Made by a program: the position numbers and the translations under genes
The notes under the pieces: model-generated
Databases searched by the model: none
The model's input: only the letters and a program-made list of their open reading frames with translations
Told to the model about the DNA's origin: nothing
DNA from: an uncultured Bacteroidales bacterium
Lineage (GTDB): Bacteria > Bacteroidota > Bacteroidia > Bacteroidales > Paludibacteraceae
DNA: 13,115 nt
Assembly: GCA_903873355.1 (NCBI GenBank)
Contig: CAIQOG010000153.1
Location: forward strand, 1-13,115
Reading direction: 5' to 3'
Part shown: in pieces, positions 1 to 7,860 of the stretch
Layout: each line of letters starts with the position of its first letter
How positions within the stretch are numbered: the stretch's first letter is position 1

Positions 1-402
1 AACATTTGTAAAATCCCATTTGTCGATGCTGTTTTTTGCACGTGTGGCAACTGTTTCACCTACCGTACCAGCAAAGCCACCATAGATTGAGACTCCGCCT
101 TTTAATGTTACAACTCCGGTAAGATAATAAGTTCCTTTGGCAATCCAAACCTGATCCCCAGAGACAAAAGCTGTTCCGGAGTAAACTGGTGTAGCCAAAC
201 TTTTATCGGTAAACCAGGCATTGAAAGATTTTGCTGATCCACCGACCGTAGATAAATCTACAATAGTACCACTACTTGCATAACTGTTATCCCAGGTATT
301 AGTGCCTGCGGCACTTGCGTAAACATAATAGGTTGTAGCTGCATAAGCAGAAGACCCAACGAATAATGCCATAAATAGCATTAATGTAAAAAGTTTTTTC
401 AT
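1..402 (-). CDS. Secreted right-handed beta-helix protein, N-terminal part (runs off left edge)
   Basis: The frame is open from an ATG at 402 to the window edge: 134 codons, no stop, so the C-terminus is missing. The product starts with a typical Sec signal peptide (MKKLFTLMLFMALFVGSSAYA, likely cut near residue 21). The mature N-terminus reads TTYYVYASAAGTNTWDNS, followed by SGDQVWIAKGTYYLTG (residues 81-96) and a YGGF turn at residues 107-110. The 'position in a grid, value of a track' pattern (xxVWIAKGTYY...GGVSIYGGFAG) is characteristic of exported bacterial parallel beta-helix proteins, often called Pmp-like or choice-of-anchor Q proteins. A related YYGGF motif occurs in the second module of the PL6 protein in this window. 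It has its own promoter-like boxes and is separated from the GH2 gene by hairpins, so it is probably a separate transcription unit. Substrate and activity cannot be told from this part; a lyase, a binding protein or a surface structural protein are all possible. Confidence 0.82.
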   Translation of the reverse strand, partial: MKKLFTLMLFMALFVGSSAYAATTYYVYASAAGTNTWDNSYASSGTIVDLSTVGGSAKSFNAWFTDKSLATPVYSGTAFVSGDQVWIAKGTYYLTGVVTLKGGVSIYGGFAGTVGETVATRAKNSIDKWDFTNV

Positions 403-467
403 TACATTCAAATTTAAAGTGTTAATAAATAATTTAATATTGAGGAAATAGTTTGATATATAGACTG

Positions 468-496
468 CAAATATACTTACAAATATAGATTGACAA
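468..496 (-). promoter_or_regulatory. Candidate Bacteroidota promoter for the left-edge beta-helix gene
   Basis: On the minus strand a TATATTTG box (475 to 468) matches the Bacteroidota -7 consensus TAnnTTTG. A TTG at 496 to 494 lies 18 nt upstream, close to the usual -33 spacing. A second, identical TATATTTG box lies at 487 to 480, 12 bp upstream of the first. Transcription would start near 460, leaving an AT-rich leader of roughly 58 nt before the ATG at 402. The match is by eye and no start site has been measured. Confidence 0.5.
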
Positions 497-514
497 GGGA
501 TAAAAAAATTCAAA

Positions 515-540
515 TAATGCCTTTTTTTGTACGGGCATTA
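515..540 (-). terminator. Possible terminator hairpin after the GH2 gene
   Basis: A perfect 7-bp inverted repeat (TAATGCC at 540-534 and GGCATTA at 521-515, minus strand) encloses a 12-nt loop. It is followed on the minus strand by an interrupted T-rich run (TTTGAATTTTTTTA). It lies about 95 nt past the GH2 stop and before the promoter boxes of the next gene, where a terminator would be expected. The stem is short and the T-run does not start directly at the stem, so this is a weak call. Confidence 0.35.
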
Positions 541-604
541 AATGAATTTAATTCTTTGAGGAAATCAGGGAATTGCTTTTCAGTCAATTTTTGGACTGTC
601 TTCC

Positions 605-620
605 ACCGTTTTTCAACGGT
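605..620 (-). other. GAAA-tetraloop hairpin just past the GH2 stop codon
   Basis: In the minus-strand RNA sense the sequence reads ACCGTT, GAAA, AACGGT: a perfect 6-bp stem closed by a GNRA-type tetraloop, starting 14 nt after the GH2 stop codon. No T-run follows, so it is not a classical intrinsic terminator. It may protect the 3' end of the mRNA. A second short inverted repeat (CAGTC at 598-594 paired with GACTG at 585-581) lies just downstream. Confidence 0.4.
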
Positions 621-634
621 TAAATCAGCTTCGT

Positions 635-2410
635 TCACTTAGTTTTGTAAAACTGATGCATAATATACCAGGCTTTTTTACGGAGTCCTTGATCGGAAAC
701 AAGTCCTTTTCTGTTCCAACCATCCTGATAATTAGGCAAAAGACGAGTTGGCGAACGAAAGTCGAAAAGTACCCAAGGCGCTATTCCGCAGAGATTAGGT
801 ATATTTTTAAATGCGACTAAATTTTTCTTGTATAACTCCTCCTGGTATTCTTCACTCCACGATTGTGCCTCATCAGCCGAACCGTGATGCCCATAAAGGG
901 CTTCGCCACCAAATTCGGATATAATTACCGGTTTTTTGAGTTCAATTTTCCAATTGATCCTTTCCGGTTCGGTAGGGAATGGCATATACCAGCCCAGATA
1001 TTTATTAATACCCACAATATCAACCACTTTAGCTAGATTATCGTTAAGTTGAAAGCAAGATGAATCATTATTGAAAACCGCATTGTCGAATGCGGCACTA
1101 ACTAAACGGCTGTTATCAAATTCACGTGTTTTGGCCACCAAATCTATCAAAACCTTGTCTCTTCCCACCGAAGGCTGCGTTTCGTTGGCAATGCTCCACA
1201 CTACGATGCCAGCTCTGTTTTTATCCCGATAAATCATATCCTGTAACATACTTTTGGCTTTCCCGAGTATTATAGGATTGGTAAATTCAATTCCCTGCCA
1301 AAGTGGAATCTCTTCCCAAAGCATTAAGCCCATTTTTTCAGCTATGCGTACAATCCGTTCATTTTGAGGATAGTGAGCTGTGCGTATAAAATTGCACCCC
1401 AATGCTTTTGCTTCACTTAAAATCATTACTGCATCGGATTCGGAATAGGCACGTCCTATCCGTTGGGGAATTTCCTCATGAAAATTCACTCCTTTCAGGA
1501 AAATTGATTTCCCGTTGAGAAAAATATTACAGCCTTTTGTTTCGATGCTTCTGAAACCAATCTCATCATGTACCATATCGGCATCGGTTGAAAGCGTAAC
1601 ACCGTATAATTTAGGATTGGAGGGTTCCCACAAAACAGGTTTTGTTTTGATCTCAAACCGTACAAGTCCTTTCTCGTCCGTTGTTAGCTTTTGCTTTATC
1701 TTTAATTCAGGGATGGCAAGTTCTACCGATTGTGTAGAAATTGCTGCATCTAATTTTACGTATCCCTGAATTAAATCGGAGCTGTTTTTCTTCAATTGGA
1801 TTTTATAATCGCTGATGTAAGTACTTGGCGTTTCAACAAAAAACACATCGCGAAGAATCCCACCATAGTTCCACCAATCGAAATTCATTGCCGGAATACC
1901 ATCCACTTTTCTGTTGTTGTTTACCAATACAACAAGGTTGTTTTCCCCTTGTTGTAATTGACTTGTAACTTCGAACTGAAAGGGAGTGAAGCCGCCTTCA
2001 TGCTTTCCGATGAGAACTCCATTCAGCCACACTGTGCTGATGTAATTTGAGCCAGCAAAGTAGACAAATTTACGATTCGAGTTCTGTTCGGTGAGATTTA
2101 TCTTGCGGCGATACCACACATTTCCTTCGTAGTATTTCAATTCCGGCAGTTGTGAATTAAAATCGCCCGGAACGTTCAACTGAAGTGCATGATCAAAAGA
2201 GTATTCCACAAAATCGGTCTTTTTCTGAGGAGTTTTAAGAAGATAGAATTTACGCTCCTCACCCCTACAATACGCGTCAATAATGGCATCCCATTTTCCA
2301 TTCAGCGATTGAACATTTCCCCGTCCATAAGGATTTTGCATAAATGTTTGTCCAAACAGAGAGGCAGTTGAGACCAATAATACAGTCAAGGCTAAAAGAT
2401 TTTTCTTCAT
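635..2410 (-). CDS. Glycoside hydrolase family 2, beta-glucuronidase-like, exported
   Basis: A 591-aa protein, close to the 603 aa of E. coli GusA. It has a Sec signal peptide (MKKNLLALTVLLVSTASLFG) with no lipobox, so it is probably periplasmic. The GH2 order is a jelly-roll domain (about 25-195, with SLNGKWD and YEGNVWYRRKI), an Ig-like domain (about 200-290) and a TIM barrel (about 290-591). The acid/base is E410 in VVWSIANE, and the nucleophile is E499 in VIISEFGG. N566-R-K568 matches the N-x-K motif that in GusA-type enzymes binds the glucuronate carboxylate. NKYLGWY (469-475) corresponds to the GusA NRYYGWY loop. This supports hydrolysis of a terminal beta-D-glucuronide (or a related uronide). 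It lies 50 nt downstream of the PL8 gene on the same strand, so they probably share an mRNA. A galactosidase or mannosidase role is less likely given the N-x-K motif. Confidence 0.85.
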   Translation of the reverse strand: MKKNLLALTVLLVSTASLFGQTFMQNPYGRGNVQSLNGKWDAIIDAYCRGEERKFYLLKTPQKKTDFVEYSFDHALQLNVPGDFNSQLPELKYYEGNVWYRRKINLTEQNSNRKFVYFAGSNYISTVWLNGVLIGKHEGGFTPFQFEVTSQLQQGENNLVVLVNNNRKVDGIPAMNFDWWNYGGILRDVFFVETPSTYISDYKIQLKKNSSDLIQGYVKLDAAISTQSVELAIPELKIKQKLTTDEKGLVRFEIKTKPVLWEPSNPKLYGVTLSTDADMVHDEIGFRSIETKGCNIFLNGKSIFLKGVNFHEEIPQRIGRAYSESDAVMILSEAKALGCNFIRTAHYPQNERIVRIAEKMGLMLWEEIPLWQGIEFTNPIILGKAKSMLQDMIYRDKNRAGIVVWSIANETQPSVGRDKVLIDLVAKTREFDNSRLVSAAFDNAVFNNDSSCFQLNDNLAKVVDIVGINKYLGWYMPFPTEPERINWKIELKKPVIISEFGGEALYGHHGSADEAQSWSEEYQEELYKKNLVAFKNIPNLCGIAPWVLFDFRSPTRLLPNYQDGWNRKGLVSDQGLRKKAWYIMHQFYKTK

Positions 2411-2460
2411 ATTAAAATTTACTTGTTCTAATTTAACAATAATTTGAAATATGCTACTAA

Positions 2461-5400
2461 CTATTTGCTCAACAAACTCACTGAAGTTGTCAATCCATCT
2501 TTCACTTCAAAAATGACATTTGTTGTGTTTGAAGCGGCATCAAACTGACAGCTCACTTGTGGCACACCAGCAGTTGATAGTACATAATTACCGTTTAACA
2601 CCACCGCAGTTTCTATGGGCAAACTATAACCCAAGGGGTTTTCGCTGGTTGTAACCATATTTTTATCCGGATCGGCAAAACTGATAGTAATCCCTTTATT
2701 GTCCGAATTATCCTTTAGCATAAACACACAGGGACGACTAACTGATTTTATTCGTTTATCTGAGAATATCATACCTTGTGGGTTGTACAACACATAACCC
2801 GTTTGATTCAATTTAGCGGCTTTTACAATATGTGCATTACTGTCCTGCTGTAAAATCTGATAATCGGGAGCTTTCGATTTCATAGATTTGCTAAATTCCT
2901 TCATTTCTTGTTTGGACGTTTCCAACCTCAATACATAAGCATATTCTCCAACAGTTTGTTTCTGATGCTCAAAATATGACGAAACAATTTCACCCGTTGA
3001 AAGAAAAGTTTGTGCGCCTTTTCTCAATCGATACGTTTGATTAGGATACAGGTAATATCCCACTTTCTTTGTTTCATTTACAAACCAGGGTACTTCGGTG
3101 GATTGAATTTCACGATTTAGCTCTTCGGTATCGGTACTTGATTTATCAGCCAATGTCAGACTATTTGCCCCTTCATTTGCCGGTTCCTGCAAAATACCGG
3201 TTTGTACATTGGTTAAATTCTTGCCATTGGATATGTTGCTTCCAAGCGCAACTATGTCGCGACTGAAATAGAAATAAGACTTTTTGAATCGTAAGTTGGC
3301 TGCAACAGTACCTTGATAGATATTATTTGTATTGGTAATTCCTCTGAAGGTTTTATCCTTGGGATCTACATCGTTGAAATTACCCGAGGCATCAAATACT
3401 TGGGTGTAAATTCCGCCATTGTCATTGGTAGATACCCCACCCACAAACTCGGAAGAGCCATTTTGATAGTATTTCTGATCCAGCTGCGACACATCGCTCA
3501 CTACCGAAGTTACCCCGGGTGAAAGACTGAAGTTGTAACCAGGGGTTAAGGATTTTTTATCTGCTGTATTTCGAAGAAGTATTGAACCACCAAGCTCTGT
3601 TTGCATCGGCGAAGTTTCTCCATCTTTCAAAAAATTAATACCGCCTATATTGTAAAACAGAAAACCTTTGCGCACATACTGGGTATGATAAAAACTCTTG
3701 GATAAAGCATGGGTATAAACCTGCCAGGGTCCGAAACGATGCATATTGACACAACCATAGCTGAGCGTTACATGCACATTTTCTCTGCTTGCAGGCACAA
3801 TACCCACCTTTTTCATTGCGGTCACCAGCTCGCTGTTGTTATTATAAATATCGGTTTCGGGAAAACTCAGGAAATAACCGCCTGTTTGCGGATCATAAGC
3901 TTGTTTCCCATCGGGCGAACCGGCAAGAGCCAGGTAGTAAAAACCGTCTGCCGGAATTTTCGACTGCTTGTCAGGACTTCCAACATAACCGTCTTTGTTC
4001 ATAAGCTCAAAATGAACTTTCGCCATTTGTTGCATCCGCTTATGGGTTTCCTCGCTTACTTTGAAGGCTGTTTTGCTCATCCACCATAAGTACTGAGTGG
4101 CGCCCCGCCATGCCGCTACCCATCCATAGTTGTCAAACCGGTTGGCCCAATGATGAAACCAGCTACCATCAGGTTTCAACGTGCCCATAGCCGAAGGGGC
4201 ATAATTGAGCGCAATATTATCCAGCCAACTTTGTAGTCTGTAAAAATTACGCGCTTTCTCAGGTGAATCGGGCAACAAGGCAAAAATCGAAATCATCGAC
4301 AACGAACCTGTATTCAAATCGTCGGCGCAGGAACTCCAATAAAATTCAGGTGTAGGATGCCGTTGAATTGTCATCAGCGCTCCTGATTTTAATGGCGTCA
4401 GCAAGCTATGTTCTTCATAGATAATTTGTTCCAACGAATATTGCTGCATGAGTTGAGCGGTAATGTCTTCAATCAATCCCTCCTTTGCCAGTAGGTCGCG
4501 CGCAAAAAATACCCCGTCGGCAAATCCGCGACCATTGTACCAAGCTGCGGGAACACTTCCATAAGTACAACAAAGTCTTACCAAATCACAAATCATTTTA
4601 CCCAATTCAGCTCGTTCCTTCGAATCGGCTAAACGGTACCAAATCATCCCCATCTCGCGCATGGTCAGACAAAGTTTGGTGTTTTTTAGGTACATGTGAT
4701 CATCTGGTGAACCCTCCTGTGAATCATACCCACGAAGCTTTCGGGAATAATACAAGGGATTTTCGCCATTGGCATATTTTCCTTGTTGCTGAATATGATA
4801 ACTCGCGTAAAAACTTCTGAATTTGTCCATGGTTTTGGATGGAACAGTACTCAGTTTTGCACTTTTCGGTATGCTGTTTTTGTCGGTTTTTTGCAATTCA
4901 TCCAAATTAAATACCGCTGGATTTTGCATAAACATAATCCGGTCAATGATATCTTTAAACCCTTTTAACTCTTCATCGCTAACAGTGCTTTTTGCCGGAT
5001 AGGTGGATTTATCAATCACTTTTTCTTCGAAAATATTCGGAGTGGGTTGAATACCCTGCATATACCCGTTGTAAATCATTAGGTTATCAATAAACAGTGT
5101 GCTTACCGCACCTGCTGTTTGTTTGATTTCTATAACATCTATTGCCAACGAATTCGATACCGGAACCTGAACACAGGCAATATTCCAACCGCATCGATGC
5201 AGATAAATGGTTTTATCCATTATCACTTTTCCACCAGCATCTTTCATTATCAAAGAAAATGTTCTGGTTGACTTATCATCAGGAAGCTTCTCCTGAAAAA
5301 TGCCCACGCTAAAATAATATGCGTTGCGCAGGGTTTTCTGCAATTTCACGGGTGCTTTAAACTGTAAAGTTGCACCGACTTTGCTTTCCCAACGAAGCGC

Positions 5401-5649
5401 TTGCGGTGCAGTCATGTAGTATTTACTGTCAGCCTGAATATTTCCATGAATTGAATTTACACCTTCAAAGGGGTTCGTCGCATCAAAATCAAACATAATT
5501 TCCCGGTCGGGATAATATAACAATCCCCGCGAAGCAGTATCTGCAGGAGTTCCGATTCTTATATCCAGATAGTTGCCATGTTTCTCAAAAGCAAACAGTT
5601 GATAACAAAACAGAAAAGAAAGAAGTAAAAGTTTAGTAAAGTGATTCAT
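2461..5649 (-). CDS. Polysaccharide lyase family 8, chondroitin-ABC-lyase-like, exported
   Basis: A 1062-aa protein, similar in length to Proteus chondroitin ABC lyase I (about 1020 aa). A Sec signal (about 1-20) precedes an N-terminal jelly-roll (about 25-200, ending FIDNLMIYNG), an alpha/alpha toroid (about 220-600) and a C-terminal beta-sandwich region (about 620-1062). Similarity to the Proteus enzyme extends along the whole chain, as recalled: the DGS...H...Y stretch, LGSNIS (802-807) and the region around 900-960. By hand alignment the catalytic Asn is N446, the His is H499 and the Tyr is Y508; the His-Tyr spacing of 9 equals that of chondroitin AC and hyaluronan lyases. The Arg and Glu of the family's active site seem to be replaced (S558; H655 or Q657). 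Expected role: beta-elimination of a uronate-containing glycan such as chondroitin, dermatan or hyaluronan, probably in the periplasm. No T9SS tail or lipobox. Activity is uncertain because of the altered residues. Confidence 0.82.
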   Translation of the reverse strand: MNHFTKLLLLSFLFCYQLFAFEKHGNYLDIRIGTPADTASRGLLYYPDREIMFDFDATNPFEGVNSIHGNIQADSKYYMTAPQALRWESKVGATLQFKAPVKLQKTLRNAYYFSVGIFQEKLPDDKSTRTFSLIMKDAGGKVIMDKTIYLHRCGWNIACVQVPVSNSLAIDVIEIKQTAGAVSTLFIDNLMIYNGYMQGIQPTPNIFEEKVIDKSTYPAKSTVSDEELKGFKDIIDRIMFMQNPAVFNLDELQKTDKNSIPKSAKLSTVPSKTMDKFRSFYASYHIQQQGKYANGENPLYYSRKLRGYDSQEGSPDDHMYLKNTKLCLTMREMGMIWYRLADSKERAELGKMICDLVRLCCTYGSVPAAWYNGRGFADGVFFARDLLAKEGLIEDITAQLMQQYSLEQIIYEEHSLLTPLKSGALMTIQRHPTPEFYWSSCADDLNTGSLSMISIFALLPDSPEKARNFYRLQSWLDNIALNYAPSAMGTLKPDGSWFHHWANRFDNYGWVAAWRGATQYLWWMSKTAFKVSEETHKRMQQMAKVHFELMNKDGYVGSPDKQSKIPADGFYYLALAGSPDGKQAYDPQTGGYFLSFPETDIYNNNSELVTAMKKVGIVPASRENVHVTLSYGCVNMHRFGPWQVYTHALSKSFYHTQYVRKGFLFYNIGGINFLKDGETSPMQTELGGSILLRNTADKKSLTPGYNFSLSPGVTSVVSDVSQLDQKYYQNGSSEFVGGVSTNDNGGIYTQVFDASGNFNDVDPKDKTFRGITNTNNIYQGTVAANLRFKKSYFYFSRDIVALGSNISNGKNLTNVQTGILQEPANEGANSLTLADKSSTDTEELNREIQSTEVPWFVNETKKVGYYLYPNQTYRLRKGAQTFLSTGEIVSSYFEHQKQTVGEYAYVLRLETSKQEMKEFSKSMKSKAPDYQILQQDSNAHIVKAAKLNQTGYVLYNPQGMIFSDKRIKSVSRPCVFMLKDNSDNKGITISFADPDKNMVTTSENPLGYSLPIETAVVLNGNYVLSTAGVPQVSCQFDAASNTTNVIFEVKDGLTTSVSLLSK

Positions 5650-5938
5650 ATATTCGCATTTATCTTTTAATAGCAGTAGTATTGAACTCGCATTCGATTT
5701 TTTTCTGAATAGGTGAAAGCTTTAGATTATGCTGGTTCCATTTGGTTTTACGATTTAGATTTAGCATTTAAATTAGTATTTGTCAGCCTTTGAACCTATT
5801 GCAGGAATAAGGAGATAAAAAAACCATGCTGACTAAAATTACAGTTGTTAAAATGGGATTTTAAAGTACGGGAATGCCTATCTAAAGCTGGCTTATGAAA
5901 AGAAAGTTATAGAAATAAGTTGAACCCGAGTGAATCAT
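5650..5938. other. 289-nt gap between the DUF4955-type and PL8 genes, no gene seen
   Basis: No convincing coding frame was found. On the minus strand, the direction of both flanking genes, the whole stretch contains no TTG, hence neither a TTTG -33 box nor a TAnnTTTG -7 box. The only clear structure is the AT-rich palindrome at 5848-5864. A T-run (minus strand TTTTTTT, 5823 to 5817) is present without a matching strong stem. The PL8/GH2 pair is therefore either reached by read-through from upstream or driven by a promoter that does not fit the consensus. Confidence 0.6.
5848..5864. repeat. AT-rich 17-bp palindrome (operator or weak terminator)
   Basis: TTAAAATGGGATTTTAA is a perfect 7-bp inverted repeat around a 3-nt centre. 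It lies 75 nt past the stop of the 617-aa gene and about 200 nt before the PL8 start. The stem is all A-T and no T-run follows directly, so a protein-binding site is as likely as a terminator. Confidence 0.4.
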
Positions 5939-7792
5939 CTAAAAAACCAGCTTTTTGGTTACTGTGCCTCCATTGACCTGAATGGATACAAAATAGACAG
6001 CATGTGTACATCCGGCTAAAGAAATGTGCTGAGCATAAGCCTCTATCACTCCGGATTTTATCAAACTACCCTCAATGGTATAAACCTTATACGGGCTATT
6101 CAAACAATTGCCTGAGAGAGTAAATCCATCCGATTGTAGTAATACCGATATGCTAATTTCTTGATTGTCATTCATCGTGGTTAATCCGGTAATAAAGGGA
6201 TTTACAGGCCACTGATTGCTAATCAGGTAGTCTGACCATACTTTTTTCGCTGATGTTATCCACGAAGGCAAAGTACCAAGTCGTAAAGCAAGCTGAGCCT
6301 CATAAAGTGATTCAGGCAATACGGCTTTTCCATAACTCTCATAAAGTCCAAGGGTGGACTGAACAAAAGTACTTTTGCCCTGCCAACCCACCACATTTGG
6401 GTACACTATTTTCACAAAATTACCATAAGGCGGATTCAAATGATTTTCCCAGAAAGCAATATTGGAAAAAGTTCCAATTTCTTTGTGATTCCAATAGGTA
6501 AAATCTTTTCCGTGGTTGGGACAAACCAGAGCATCGCCCCCATTACCGATATATTTACTGTTACAAGCATCTATCAGGGTGTAATAAGGATAAGAAGCAT
6601 GGCTATCCGGTCCGCTGCGTGTACCTCCGCGATAGCGCCAGAGCACTGTGGCCGAAGCTGTTGCTGATGGACCCGGTCCATGCCATTCACCGGGTGAGTT
6701 TGCTGCATCGTCAATGTAACCTAACAAAGTGCCGTAACTACCTCCATTATTTTCCACCATAAAATGCCCCGGATTACCGTCGAAACGTATAAACAGAATA
6801 GTGCATGCATAACTATCTGATAATGTGATTCCTGAATTCATATCGGTAAATCGTAAGCGACGAATAAAAGCATTTTGTGCTAAAGACATCGTAATCCCCG
6901 ACCAGCCGGAATCGTGTATGTAATTTTTATGGTGAACAAAAGTTTCATGAAAATTACCGTGAAACCAAAGATCTTCCACACCAAATCCCTGTGTTAGAGG
7001 AGTAACAGCTACGTTCCAGGTATAAGAAGCTGTCATATTGATATTAATTGGCTCGGCAAGCGAAACAACATTGCCACTGATAGCCGTAATCTTGTGTTTT
7101 TCGTAAATAGTTATTCCGTTATTGATCGTGGTGGTCCACTCAGGATAAGGCGTCAGTCCGGCTAACAGCTCATTATTTGCAGCTGGATTGGTCATTTCAA
7201 TTTCAATAATATCCCCGACTTTCAGGGCAGATGCACTCACAACGGTTATTTGTTTATCGCCACGTTTTGCATTGAGTGAAATTTGCGTTCGCAGTGGTTG
7301 ACTTTGCCAGTAGTAAAATTTGAATAGAGGTGGCGTACAATACATACAGGTGGTATCGGTAGGAACAAAATGATTAGTAATGAACAACTCGGTTCCACCC
7401 GTTCCGCTTCCACTGCCCCTCAAAATAATATTTCCTTTGGGGATAAGAATTCCGGCGGTTCTTCGGGTTTGTTCATTCATCAGAAACTTTCCCTTCGGAA
7501 AGAAAACGATACCTCCTCCGGCTGCCACTGCAGCATTAATGGCTGCCTGCACCCCATCAAAGTCTTCCAGATTATCATCAGGGATAGCACCGTATTTGCT
7601 GACATCAAAAATCGGCAAACTTAGATTAGGAATTGAATCCGCACCGAATTTGTAGCCGGCATACGAATAATCGGGCAAAACTGCAGTTGCCGGATTGGTT
7701 TTAAAAGCTGTATAGCAGGAAGCTTCAGTTTGCGATTTTGCGTAAGCAAAAATCATCAATAAAAGTGATAGAAGTATGATTTTGGGGCTCAT
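5939..7792 (-). CDS. Exported beta-helix protein, probably DUF4955 family, with T9SS sorting tail
   Basis: A 617-aa protein. A signal peptide (about 1-20, ending YAKSQ) is followed by a Pectate_lyase_3-type start (IFDVSKYGAIPDDN, 61-74, and AAGGGIVFFPKGKFLM, 90-105). A beta-helix region comes next with conserved motifs GVEDLWFHGNFHE (271-283), VHHKNYIHDSGW (286-297), RFDGNPGH (336-343), SGPDSHAS (393-400) and PNHGKDFTYWN (425-435); its end, ESLYEAQLALRLGTLPSWI, is shared with the paralogue at 11192-12772. The last 70-75 residues form a beta-sandwich ending TKKLVF, typical of a T9SS type A sorting domain, so it is probably displayed on the surface or secreted. The conserved His and Arg residues suggest an enzyme acting on an acidic glycan, possibly a lyase. 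The GAG lyase family PL29 (founder BT_3328) is worth comparing, but I cannot confirm the match. The start follows the PL6 stop by 68 nt, so the genes are probably co-transcribed. Confidence 0.75.
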   Translation of the reverse strand: MSPKIILLSLLLMIFAYAKSQTEASCYTAFKTNPATAVLPDYSYAGYKFGADSIPNLSLPIFDVSKYGAIPDDNLEDFDGVQAAINAAVAAGGGIVFFPKGKFLMNEQTRRTAGILIPKGNIILRGSGSGTGGTELFITNHFVPTDTTCMYCTPPLFKFYYWQSQPLRTQISLNAKRGDKQITVVSASALKVGDIIEIEMTNPAANNELLAGLTPYPEWTTTINNGITIYEKHKITAISGNVVSLAEPININMTASYTWNVAVTPLTQGFGVEDLWFHGNFHETFVHHKNYIHDSGWSGITMSLAQNAFIRRLRFTDMNSGITLSDSYACTILFIRFDGNPGHFMVENNGGSYGTLLGYIDDAANSPGEWHGPGPSATASATVLWRYRGGTRSGPDSHASYPYYTLIDACNSKYIGNGGDALVCPNHGKDFTYWNHKEIGTFSNIAFWENHLNPPYGNFVKIVYPNVVGWQGKSTFVQSTLGLYESYGKAVLPESLYEAQLALRLGTLPSWITSAKKVWSDYLISNQWPVNPFITGLTTMNDNQEISISVLLQSDGFTLSGNCLNSPYKVYTIEGSLIKSGVIEAYAQHISLAGCTHAVYFVSIQVNGGTVTKKLVF

Positions 7793-7860
7793 TAATAGAG
7801 GATTATTGTTGTTGATTTACTTGGTTTAATTGAAAAAAGTGATATAATTTAAATTTCAGT

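Noticed and set aside
2411..2460. Search for a promoter between PL8 and GH2
   Set aside because: In 50 nt no TAnnTTTG box with a suitably spaced TTG or other signal is visible; co-transcription is the simpler reading.
3709..4089. Plus-strand open frame of 126 codons within PL8
   Set aside because: It lies antisense to conserved PL8 sequence, with no known motif and no upstream promoter.
5826..5864. Plus-strand 12-codon ORF with an AAGGAG 11 nt upstream
   Set aside because: It is far too short, lies against the direction of all neighbours, and its end overlaps the palindrome; SD-like words mean little in this phylum.
7793..7860. AT-rich stretch (AATTTAAATT) between PL6 and the 617-aa gene
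   Set aside because: The short self-complementary A/T word is normal for intergenic DNA of this composition; no terminator or promoter could be supported.
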